In this document: positions 1 to 5,107 of the stretch, in pieces
Layout: the number at the start of each line of letters is the position of its first letter
How positions within the stretch are numbered: the stretch's first letter is position 1
Assembly (NCBI GenBank): GCA_950060715.1
Contig: CATLVA010000154.1
Location: 1 to 5,107, forward strand
Source: an uncultured Oligoflexia bacterium
GTDB lineage: Bacteria; Bdellovibrionota; Bacteriovoracia; Bacteriovoracales; Bacteriovoracaceae
Direction of reading: 5' to 3'
DNA: 5,107 bases
Translations under genes and position numbers: made by a program
The notes under the pieces: model-generated
Told to the model about the DNA's origin: nothing
Database searches by the model: none
Seen by the model: only the letters and a program-made list of their open reading frames with translations

Positions 1-1546
1 CTTTGGGAAAAATATTGTCTAGAGAACCAGCGTAGTAGCTGTGGTCACTGGCATCTGCTTCCGCGTAATAGCCAGGTTGTAGGATGAGGATATTCTTTTC
101 CCAAACATAGTCTTCAGTTAATTGATCAAGAGTGAGAAGCGAGTCATCTAAATCTCTTGGAATTAAGACTGGATGTTTCGGTGTTACTTGAGTTGTCCAT
201 TTGTCACCAACTTGTTCCGCTTCTTTAAGCTCAGCTAGGACATGCTCAATATTCTCCTTCATTTTAGATACTGCTTTTTTCTCAATATCTTCTTTAAAGT
301 CTTTATAAGACTGAGGAAGAGAAACATTGAATTTTATTTTATTTAACTTCTCTTGGTTCTCTTGTTTGAAAAAGTACTTATTGTTCTGGAGTGCCTCGCT
401 AATAAGATTATATTGAGTATATTTTACTAAAAGAAAGCTTCCAAAAATAAGTTTCTCAGTATTGAGTTCAACATCTCTAGGCTCTTGGATCGCTAGTGAA
501 TTCTTTTTAAAATTCGTAAGAGTAAAATATGGCGCTGATAAATTATAGTTTTCTGCTGCATTTGATCTTGCAAACACTAGACCAACAACCTTTCCAAACT
601 GATCAACCAACGGACCACCGCTATTTCCTGGACTCGTTGCAGCCGTATAGCGTAGGTATTCAATATCAGGATTATTGGGGTCTTTGGTGACGGAAGAGAT
701 GGTTCCGTTTCTAATCGCCATTCCTTCACCGTGCACATTTCCAACAGTGTATACTGCTTCACCAACTTCATGGTCGTTCTTAAATTCAAAATAAGGATAG
801 CCTTCAAGAGTGTCCACTTCGACGACTATAATATCACGCGAGAGATCAAGACCGAGCACTCGTGAAATCTGATGTTTTTTACCATCGTGGGTTTTTAGAT
901 CAAATTGATCCATAGGACTCACACCATCTGCACCCAAGAGACAATGAGATGCTGTCATCACCATCTTGGGACCAATTAAAAACCCACTACAAAATCCCAC
1001 CTCATCTTTAAAATCTTCTTCTTTTAAAATTCCCTTTGCCACCAATTCTCTTTCAAGGTTTTGATCTTTTTTAAGTTCAAATTCTATAAAGCGAGTCTGG
1101 CTGTGGGCGAGTATCTCAACAGAAGAGAGGGGAAGAAAATTATTCTTATAATGGATGCCTCCACCAGCAAGGAGCATAATTAATATAGAGGCAGCAAGCC
1201 ATAGTGGCCTACGTGATTTTTTTGTCCCACGCTTTAGTTTGATGATTCTGGTTTGCCCATGATTCAGGTAATTGCTTGTGACCAGCTCCATTTCTTTTTC
1301 AATCTCTAGAACCTTAGAATCTTCTAGGGGAATTTTCTCATCAGAATAGTTAGGATGATCTACCCTCAAATCCTGATAAAACCAAAGGCCATCTTCAAAA
1401 AATATCCGAGCATGCTTACGGCTTATAAAGTCTTTAGCGAGTCGAATATCACATTCTTCAGAACGACCAAGTAAGTACTCGTTTTTATTAGAGTTAAGAT
1501 TAACTTCTTCAATAACTTTCCCTAAATAACGGATATTTATTTTCAT
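1..1546 (-). CDS. FHA domain - transmembrane - trypsin-like (S1) serine protease, 3' end outside window
   Basis: At least 515 residues are open from the ATG at 1544-1546, and the frame runs off the left edge. Residues about 10-95 look like an FHA phosphothreonine-binding domain: LGRSEECDIRL (26-36) and ISRKHARI (41-48) supply the Gly-Arg, Ser and His signature, though the later Asn-Gly motif is not obvious. A basic stretch ending KKSRRP precedes one hydrophobic segment (about 115-131), predicting a cytoplasmic FHA and an exported C-terminal part. The protease domain (about 150-335) has TASHC (His201), RDIIVVEV (Asp238) and SPGNSGGP (Ser309). Cys186 and Cys202 are 16 apart, like the Cys42-Cys58 disulfide of chymotrypsin. 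Six residues before Ser309 is Ala, not the Asp of true trypsins, so Arg/Lys specificity is not implied. About 185 further residues match nothing I recognise. The start is supported by AGGAGA 4 nt upstream. The family call is secure; substrate and signal are unknown. Confidence 0.9.
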   Translation of the reverse strand, partial: MKINIRYLGKVIEEVNLNSNKNEYLLGRSEECDIRLAKDFISRKHARIFFEDGLWFYQDLRVDHPNYSDEKIPLEDSKVLEIEKEMELVTSNYLNHGQTRIIKLKRGTKKSRRPLWLAASILIMLLAGGGIHYKNNFLPLSSVEILAHSQTRFIEFELKKDQNLERELVAKGILKEEDFKDEVGFCSGFLIGPKMVMTASHCLLGADGVSPMDQFDLKTHDGKKHQISRVLGLDLSRDIIVVEVDTLEGYPYFEFKNDHEVGEAVYTVGNVHGEGMAIRNGTISSVTKDPNNPDIEYLRYTAATSPGNSGGPLVDQFGKVVGLVFARSNAAENYNLSAPYFTLTNFKKNSLAIQEPRDVELNTEKLIFGSFLLVKYTQYNLISEALQNNKYFFKQENQEKLNKIKFNVSLPQSYKDFKEDIEKKAVSKMKENIEHVLAELKEAEQVGDKWTTQVTPKHPVLIPRDLDDSLLTLDQLTEDYVWEKNILILQPGYYAEADASDHSYYAGSLDNIFPK

Positions 1547-1550
1547 GGAT

Positions 1551-1556
1551 TCTCCT
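1551..1556 (-). promoter_or_regulatory. Ribosome binding site of the FHA-protease gene
   Basis: Read on the minus strand, AGGAGA lies 4 nt before the ATG at 1546. This good Shine-Dalgarno match fixes the start, and the FHA domain begins soon after it. Confidence 0.75.
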
Positions 1557-1671
1557 AGGTAGAACCTATCGGATAGTTGAGTGGAAAACTAAAGAATAAA
1601 GGCAAAATATTCCTGAAATTAATGCTCTATGGATTCCAGTTGGCTGAGATGAAATAATAGTCATGCGAATG

Positions 1672-1676
1672 AGGAG
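1672..1676 (+). promoter_or_regulatory. Ribosome binding site of the coiled-coil gene
   Basis: AGGAG ends 5 nt before the ATG at 1682. An in-frame GTG at 1676 overlaps this motif and would have no ribosome site of its own, so the ATG at 1682 is the preferred start. Confidence 0.7.
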
Positions 1677-1681
1677 TGATC

Positions 1682-2425
1682 ATGGATAGATACACCAGAA
1701 ATAAAACCAAAAGTACTAATAAAAAATCTACGAATTCTTTATACAAGATGCAACTAGAAACAGAACTTTTAAGAGAAGAGCTGAACTCAGGAGTACTTTT
1801 TGTGAATAAACTTCATCGTGAAAGAGTGAGGTTAGTAGAGGCCATGGAACGTGAGGTGGAAAAACAGCAAGAGCTTCGAGAGAAAATCGATCAGCTTAAA
1901 GCCGAGTATTCAAGATTACAAAAGTCGCAGAAAATAAATCAAAAATTACTATCCAAAACTCAAACTGATAGAAAAGAGTTAGAAAGGACAGTTGAGGAAA
2001 CCAAAAAGGTGGCCAAAGAGCTGGTTCCAAACAAATCTGAAACAATAAGAAATAGTTTTCCAAAATTAATAGTTCTCTTAAATAAAGGAGAACATCCAAC
2101 TGAGAAGAGTATTCTTCTTACCTGCTTAGGTGGCTTTATCAGGACTATGTCAGAAAATGAATTTGAAGAATATAATTGGACGGCAAAAGTCGCTGAAAAT
2201 TATCAAGGAGTAGGAGCTAGAATCCGCTTTGATAAAATTTTCATGAGTGAACAGGATCTAAAGTCTATTTATCGACCAGTCGTTGATGAATTAGCGCAAA
2301 GATTTTCAAGGTCAGGTCTTAGTGTCACCGCAAAAACGAAAAAACAAAATGGTATTGTGACGGCCCTAGATCTTATTATTAAAGTTCCTTCGAAAATTAG
2401 AGAAGCAAATCTCGGACTACCTTAG
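1682..2425 (+). CDS. Uncharacterised coiled-coil protein, 247 residues
   Basis: I do not recognise this family. The protein starts with a short Lys/Thr/Asn/Ser-rich tail (1-19). A long charged helical region follows (about 20-115), rich in Glu, Lys, Arg and Leu with heptad-like spacing (for example QQELREKIDQLKAEYSRL), which is almost certainly a coiled coil. The C-terminal 130 residues (about 118-247) have mixed hydrophobic and charged patterning typical of a folded alpha/beta domain, including GGFIRTMSENEFEEYNW and a strand-like ALDLIIKVP near the end. There is no signal peptide or membrane segment, so it should be cytoplasmic and probably oligomeric. It diverges from the FHA-protease gene, so shared regulation is possible but not shown. 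Its last 9 bases overlap the end of the convergent YciO-type gene. Coding reality is well supported by length, ribosome site and amino-acid composition; function is open. Confidence 0.85.
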   Translation: MDRYTRNKTKSTNKKSTNSLYKMQLETELLREELNSGVLFVNKLHRERVRLVEAMEREVEKQQELREKIDQLKAEYSRLQKSQKINQKLLSKTQTDRKELERTVEETKKVAKELVPNKSETIRNSFPKLIVLLNKGEHPTEKSILLTCLGGFIRTMSENEFEEYNWTAKVAENYQGVGARIRFDKIFMSEQDLKSIYRPVVDELAQRFSRSGLSVTAKTKKQNGIVTALDLIIKVPSKIREANLGLP

Positions 2426-3055
2426 AAAGTCTACCGGTCCAACGCCTTCTCTTATAAGCTCTGGCCCTTCTTCTTTGGAGAAGTCTATTATACTTGATGG
2501 GCCATCGAAGTTTATTTCACCTGGATCGATGATTAAGTTAAGTTTTCCGGAGAGTTTATCTTCAATTTCAAAAGAATAGATTTCATCAGTACTGTCAGGA
2601 TTTCTTCCTAGAACGCTATTGGTAATATTACTACTGATTAGTGGACTACCATGAATTTCAATCAGCTTGTTGATGAGCACTCTAGGAACAAAGCGCACAC
2701 CCACTTCTTTATCTGTCTTAGAAGCCTGCACCATCTTGGCTATTTTTTTAGAAGCTTCGAAAATAAAAGTATAGTTTCCTGGAGTAATTTTTTTCAATAC
2801 ACGAAATGCCTGATTATCAATGATCGCCATCTCAGAAGCCATGGAAATATCTTGGCATAAAATTGAAAAATGTTTTTGTTTGTCTTCTCTTTTAATTTTG
2901 TAGAGTTTCTCGATACCATTTTTATTATTGATATCAGCGACAAATACCCAATTGGTATCTGTTGGAAGGCAAATTAAATTACCGGCTTTAAGTTCGTCGG
3001 AAGCTTTTTGCAAAATCCTGTCATCAGGATTACTTTCAATTACATATTCGATCAT
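2417..3055 (-). CDS. yciO: YciO-type protein of the Sua5/YciO/YrdC (TsaC-like) family
   Basis: This 212-residue protein matches the YrdC fold and is closest to the YciO branch (E. coli YciO is about 206 residues). Visible landmarks are PTDT (31-34) at the usual PT[DE]-x-x-Y-G-L site, KIKREDKQKHFSI (53-65), DNQAFRVLKKITPGNYTFI (80-98) and the family ending REGVGPVDFL (202-211). Sua5/TsaC enzymes make threonylcarbamoyl-AMP from Thr, bicarbonate and ATP for t6A at tRNA position 37. YciO proteins share the fold, but their role is less certain, so I do not claim t6A synthesis. An oddity is that PTDT is followed by NWVFV, where relatives usually have a Tyr-Ala/Gly-Leu type sequence. The start lies 34 bp after the rarA stop and has only a weak ribosome site, which fits co-transcription with rarA. 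The gene end overlaps the convergent coiled-coil gene by 9 bp. Confidence 0.9.
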   Translation of the reverse strand: MIEYVIESNPDDRILQKASDELKAGNLICLPTDTNWVFVADINNKNGIEKLYKIKREDKQKHFSILCQDISMASEMAIIDNQAFRVLKKITPGNYTFIFEASKKIAKMVQASKTDKEVGVRFVPRVLINKLIEIHGSPLISSNITNSVLGRNPDSTDEIYSFEIEDKLSGKLNLIIDPGEINFDGPSSIIDFSKEEGPELIREGVGPVDFLR

Positions 3056-3089
3056 GGCCTATTTTAAACCTGCTTGGGAGTTCTGTAAA

Positions 3090-4316
3090 TCAATGCCTAA
3101 TTTTACTTTGAAAATCGGTCTGCATTTTCTCATAAGCTAGATCTGAACTTTGATAAAACTTAAGCTCTTCTGGCATGTATTTTTGCTCAATCCAGTGATT
3201 GGCATGGGCATGGGGGTATCTATAGTTCTTTTTATCTGGATGATGATTTCTTAGGTGTGTTGGAACCGGAACCATAGGGTTATTCCTCACATAAGCGAGA
3301 GCTTCGTCTATCGCCAGGTAGCTGGCATTGGATTTCGGCGCTAGCGCTAAATAAGTTGTGACTTGAGATAAAATAATCCGCGCCTCAGGCATTCCAATTT
3401 GTTTGATTGCATAGTGAGCTGAAGTTGCCATCTGAAGGCCACGAGGATCTGCATTTCCAATATCTTCACTGGCCAATATGATAAGTCTTCTGGCAATGAA
3501 TTCGATATCTTCGCCCTCTTCTAACATAACCGCAAGCCAAAGTAGGGAAGCATTCACATCAGAGCCACGTACACTTTTTATGAAAGCTGATATGACATCA
3601 TAATGGCGAACATCATCGTAGACTCGGTAGCTTTCAACGAGGTATTCTTTCAGAAAATTGAGGTCGTTTAGATCCTTGTCCTTATTTTGCTCAAGTCGCT
3701 CAATCTGATTGAGTGCTGCTCTGGCATCTCCGTTATTATTGGCCGCAAGAAACTCAATCGTTTCGTCGTTTAAGTCTAAATCGATTTTTTTACAGGCAGA
3801 CTTTATTATATCCCTAAGCTCATTAGTTGAAAGCTCACTCAAGCGCCATCTTTGAACTCGGGAGATGATGGCAGGGTTGAGGGAAGTGTTCGGATTTTCA
3901 GTCGTAGCACCAAAGAGAATAAATTCCCCTGACTCAAGATAAGGAAGTAGGGCGTCTTGTTGGGCTTTATTAAACCTATGAATCTCATCAATGAAGATGA
4001 TGGTTCTGTTACCAGCTAGTAGGTTATTTTTGGCCTCTTCGATGAGGACTCTTAGTTCTTTGACTCCACCTAAAACAGCGTTAAAGGCCAGTAACTGTTT
4101 ACCAAACATCTTAGCTAAAAGGTTAGCAAGAGTCGTTTTACCGCAACCTGGAGGACCATTAAAAACAATATGGGGAAGATTATCGGCATCAAGGTTTTCA
4201 ATTTTTTTTCTGATCTGAGCCTGGCCGAAGAAATCTTCTATTGATGCTGGGCGTAAGCGATAAGCTAGGGGAGCTTGATGTGATTGATTGAAAAATTCCA
4301 TCTGATTGTCTTTCAT
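3090..4316 (-). CDS. rarA: Replication-associated recombination protein A (RarA/MgsA), AAA+ ATPase
   Basis: This 408-residue protein is a bacterial RarA (WRNIP1/Mgs1 family), related to clamp-loader subunits, which acts at stalled or gapped replication forks. The N-terminal LAYRLRP (17-23) and FFGQ (29-32) are typical. The ATPase motifs are complete: Walker A GPPGCGKTT (54-62), Walker B IIFIDE (106-111) continuing to HRFNKAQQDALLPYLE, sensor 1 GATTENP (136-142), arginine-finger region SRVQR (152-156) and sensor 2 NGDARAALN (195-203). The C-terminal tetramerisation part shows the diagnostic YDVISAFIKSVRGSD, FIARRLIILASEDIGNADPRG, LALAPKSNASY and VPTHLRN blocks. E. coli RarA is about 447 residues, so this one is slightly short but intact. 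Neither the ATG at 4316 nor the in-frame ATG at 4301 (Met6) has a clear ribosome site; both fit family alignments. It probably heads an operon with the YciO-type gene. Confidence 0.97.
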   Translation of the reverse strand: MKDNQMEFFNQSHQAPLAYRLRPASIEDFFGQAQIRKKIENLDADNLPHIVFNGPPGCGKTTLANLLAKMFGKQLLAFNAVLGGVKELRVLIEEAKNNLLAGNRTIIFIDEIHRFNKAQQDALLPYLESGEFILFGATTENPNTSLNPAIISRVQRWRLSELSTNELRDIIKSACKKIDLDLNDETIEFLAANNNGDARAALNQIERLEQNKDKDLNDLNFLKEYLVESYRVYDDVRHYDVISAFIKSVRGSDVNASLLWLAVMLEEGEDIEFIARRLIILASEDIGNADPRGLQMATSAHYAIKQIGMPEARIILSQVTTYLALAPKSNASYLAIDEALAYVRNNPMVPVPTHLRNHHPDKKNYRYPHAHANHWIEQKYMPEELKFYQSSDLAYEKMQTDFQSKIRH

Positions 4317-4323
4317 GTGCGTT

Positions 4324-4352
4324 TATCTAGCATTTTTTGTTCAAGCTGTCGA
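4324..4352 (-). promoter_or_regulatory. Candidate promoter for rarA
   Basis: On the minus strand, TCGACA (4347-4352) lies 17 bp before TAGATA (4324-4329), and TGC just upstream gives an extended -10 look. The match to sigma-70 consensus is 5/6 and about 3/6. If used, transcription would begin within a few bases of the ATG at 4316, leaving almost no leader. This is a pattern match only. Confidence 0.35.
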
Positions 4353-4359
4353 AATCAGT

Positions 4360-4388
4360 TTGACAAATATAGTGCTTCGAACTATTTT
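4360..4388 (+). promoter_or_regulatory. Sigma-70 type promoter for rpsU
   Basis: A perfect -35 TTGACA (4360-4365) is followed after 17 bp by TATTTT (4383-4388), which matches the -10 consensus at 4 of 6 bases. The expected start near 4394-4396 gives a leader of about 30 nt before the rpsU start. Strength and position fit a ribosomal protein gene. Confidence 0.7.
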
Positions 4389-4410
4389 TAGGGACCAAAA
4401 TTTGAATTAG

Positions 4411-4420
4411 AAGGGGGTGA
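4411..4420 (+). promoter_or_regulatory. Extended Shine-Dalgarno sequence of rpsU
   Basis: AAGGGGGTGA pairs over ten bases with the 3' end of 16S rRNA (consensus AAGGAGGTGA), the one difference forming a G-U pair. It lies 6 nt before the GTG at 4427 and settles that unusual start. It is much longer than the sites of the other genes here. Confidence 0.8.
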
Positions 4421-4426
4421 TTTTCC

Positions 4427-4642
4427 GTGCAAAATATCTACATTACAGTTGATGAAAGAGGTGTAGAGCGAACTTTAAGAAAGTTTAAAAGAATGTGTGA
4501 CACATATGGTATTGTTAAGACCTATAGAGCACGTCAGGAATACAAGAAACCTTCTGTTCAAGCTAAAGAAAAAAGAGAAGCTTCAGAGAAGAGAAGAAGA
4601 AAAGCTCGCTTTAAGACTTATCGTTCAAAAACAAAAATCTAA
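4427..4642 (+). CDS. rpsU: Small ribosomal subunit protein bS21
   Basis: This 71-residue, very basic protein has the length and layout of bS21, which sits near the 3' end of 16S rRNA on the 30S platform and helps translation initiation. The N-terminal part ends in the family core ERTLRKFKRMCDTYGI (about 14-29). The RARQEYKKPS block comes next, then a long Lys/Arg-rich helix (KREASEKRRRKARFKTYRSK). Initiation is at GTG, directed by an exceptionally complete Shine-Dalgarno sequence 6 nt upstream and a consensus-like promoter. The gene appears monocistronic: it diverges from rarA, and the next gene downstream is on the opposite strand. No residue looks out of place for the family. Confidence 0.96.
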   Translation: MQNIYITVDERGVERTLRKFKRMCDTYGIVKTYRARQEYKKPSVQAKEKREASEKRRRKARFKTYRSKTKI

Positions 4643-4700
4643 TTATATAATTTTACTAACATTTTTTTGGATATAGATGAAAATATAAGCTCTCCAATCG

Positions 4701-4718
4701 GCTTCCCAGAGTGGAAGC
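4701..4718. terminator. Hairpin between rpsU and the small convergent gene, possible weak terminator
   Basis: GCTTCC (4701-4706) and GGAAGC (4713-4718) form a perfect 6-bp stem around a 6-nt CAGAGT loop. It is well placed to end transcripts from both sides. Neither strand has the T-run expected of an intrinsic terminator right after the stem, so it may instead only stabilise 3' ends. Confidence 0.35.
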
Positions 4719-4765
4719 TACCTTATGTATTAACAACTCAATCTGCTCTGGTTCGTATTCCATAT

Positions 4766-4960
4766 CTACCTTTCTAATTCGTTATTTTGATCAATCCCAT
4801 CGGCTTTTCTGAATATTTCCAGTACCTGATGTTCGGTCATTTTCAGAGGGACCATATCAAACGAACCGCTTTCTCTTCTTCTATATAGCAGTCCAGTCTT
4901 CAGGTCTTTATATATAATCTTCCTGGTTGGATGAGGCTCCCATCCTTCTATTTTTGCCAT
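4766..4960 (-). CDS. Small uncharacterised protein, 64 residues
   Basis: I do not recognise this protein. It begins MAKIEGWEPHPTRKIIYKDL and is charged and hydrophilic, without signal peptide, membrane segment or cysteine pairs. The first two thirds read as short beta strands (RKIIYKDLKTGLLYRRR), and the C-terminal part contains a likely helix (TEHQVLEIFRKADG). The ATG at 4960 is chosen because GGAG (4969-4972) lies 8 nt upstream. The frame is open back to an ATG at 5035, but the extra 25 residues have no ribosome site. It is convergent with rpsU across 123 bp. The good ribosome site and protein-like composition favour a real gene, although at this length chance cannot be excluded. Confidence 0.65.
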   Translation of the reverse strand: MAKIEGWEPHPTRKIIYKDLKTGLLYRRRESGSFDMVPLKMTEHQVLEIFRKADGIDQNNELER

Positions 4961-4968
4961 TGTTAGTT

Positions 4969-4972
4969 CTCC
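4969..4972 (-). promoter_or_regulatory. Ribosome binding site of the small 64-residue gene
   Basis: Read on the minus strand, GGAG (in the context GGAGAA) lies 8 nt before the ATG at 4960. It decides for this start over the upstream ATG at 5035. Confidence 0.55.
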
Positions 4973-5107
4973 ATTAATTTTTGAGAGTAACCGGTATGGG
5001 AAAGTTAGACGCAGTTGTCCATTTGAAAGGAACAAAACTTATCTAAGCCAGAATTGAAATGCTAATAGGATATATAACCCAGGCATTTTGGCTTTCACCC
5101 ATATCGT
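4973..5107. other. Right-end stretch without a recognisable gene
   Basis: Apart from the unlikely 5' extension of the small gene up to 5035, I see no coding region, RNA gene or clear promoter here. It is presumably the upstream region of the small minus-strand gene. A TATATA tract near 5070 has no matching -35 element. Confidence 0.4.

Larger units (their letters stand above)
1547..1681. other. Divergent intergenic spacer between the FHA-protease and coiled-coil genes
   Basis: This 135-bp spacer must hold the promoters of both divergent genes. I see no convincing -35/-10 pair on either strand. AT-rich hexamers at 1653-1659 could serve as a -10 in either direction (AATAAT on plus, TATTAT on minus), but no good -35 sits at the right distance. 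A short perfect inverted repeat, CTATC-G-GATAG (1566-1576), lies about 20 bp upstream of the protease start. It is too short to call an operator. Confidence 0.5.

Noticed and set aside
577..807. Minus-strand 76-residue reading frame
   Set aside because: It lies in another frame inside the FHA-protease gene, over the catalytic serine region, and has no ribosome site or recognisable content.
1566..1576. Inverted repeat CTATC-G-GATAG upstream of the FHA-protease start
   Set aside because: The arms are only 5 bp and such repeats are frequent by chance; it is noted within the spacer entry, not called as an operator.
1676..1681. GTG start two codons upstream for the coiled-coil gene
   Set aside because: This GTG overlaps the AGGAG motif that serves the ATG at 1682.
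1896..2099. Minus-strand 67-residue reading frame rich in Leu, Phe and Trp
   Set aside because: It is antisense to the Lys/Glu-rich coiled coil; the hydrophobic composition is what the reverse of such codons gives.
2651..3140. Two plus-strand reading frames (2651-2860 and 2928-3140)
   Set aside because: They are antisense shadows of the YciO-type and rarA genes, which have clear family matches on the minus strand.
3991..4218. Plus-strand 75-residue reading frame
   Set aside because: It is antisense to the Walker A/B region of rarA and has no independent support.
4641..4668. Palindrome AATTATATAATT followed by a run of seven T, considered as an rpsU terminator
   Set aside because: The stem is A/T only, would leave about 4 pairs after looping, and the T-run is 9 bases away, so it is not a stable intrinsic terminator.
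4961..5035. N-terminal extension of the small gene to the ATG at 5035
   Set aside because: The upstream ATG has no ribosome site, while the ATG at 4960 has one at a normal distance.
1..5107. CRISPR arrays, tRNA or rRNA genes, insertion sequences
   Set aside because: I found no regularly spaced repeats, cloverleaf-like sequence, transposase or terminal inverted repeats.

Overview
The window is AT-rich bacterial chromosome of ordinary gene density: six protein-coding genes, one of them cut by the left edge, and no RNA genes, mobile elements or CRISPR. The mix is bS21 (rpsU), RarA/MgsA, a YciO-type YrdC-fold protein, and a membrane protein joining a cytoplasmic FHA domain to an exported trypsin-like protease. 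With the A/T-rich codon use, this would fit a Bdellovibrionota lineage such as Bacteriovorax/Halobacteriovorax. That placement is inference only; no marker here proves it.

Left third (1-1681). A long minus-strand reading frame runs from an ATG at 1546 off the left edge (at least 515 residues): FHA domain, one transmembrane segment, S1-family protease with complete His-Asp-Ser triad, then a long C-terminal extension. It diverges across a 135-bp spacer from a plus-strand gene (1682-2425) for an unrecognised cytoplasmic coiled-coil protein.

Middle (2417-4316). The coiled-coil gene meets the YciO-type gene tail to tail, with their ends overlapping by 9 bp. The YciO-type gene lies 34 bp downstream of rarA on the minus strand, probably as a two-gene operon. 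No terminator separates the convergent genes.

Right third (4317-5107). rarA and rpsU diverge from a 110-bp spacer. It carries a good sigma-70 promoter for rpsU and a weaker opposing candidate for rarA. rpsU has a GTG start and a very long Shine-Dalgarno sequence. A small uncharacterised minus-strand gene (64 residues) faces rpsU, with a 6-bp hairpin between them. The last ~150 bp show no gene.

Functionally, rarA (replication-fork/recombination maintenance), the YciO-type protein (tRNA-modification-like fold) and rpsU (translation initiation) are housekeeping. The part most likely to be new is the FHA-protease with its divergent coiled-coil neighbour.
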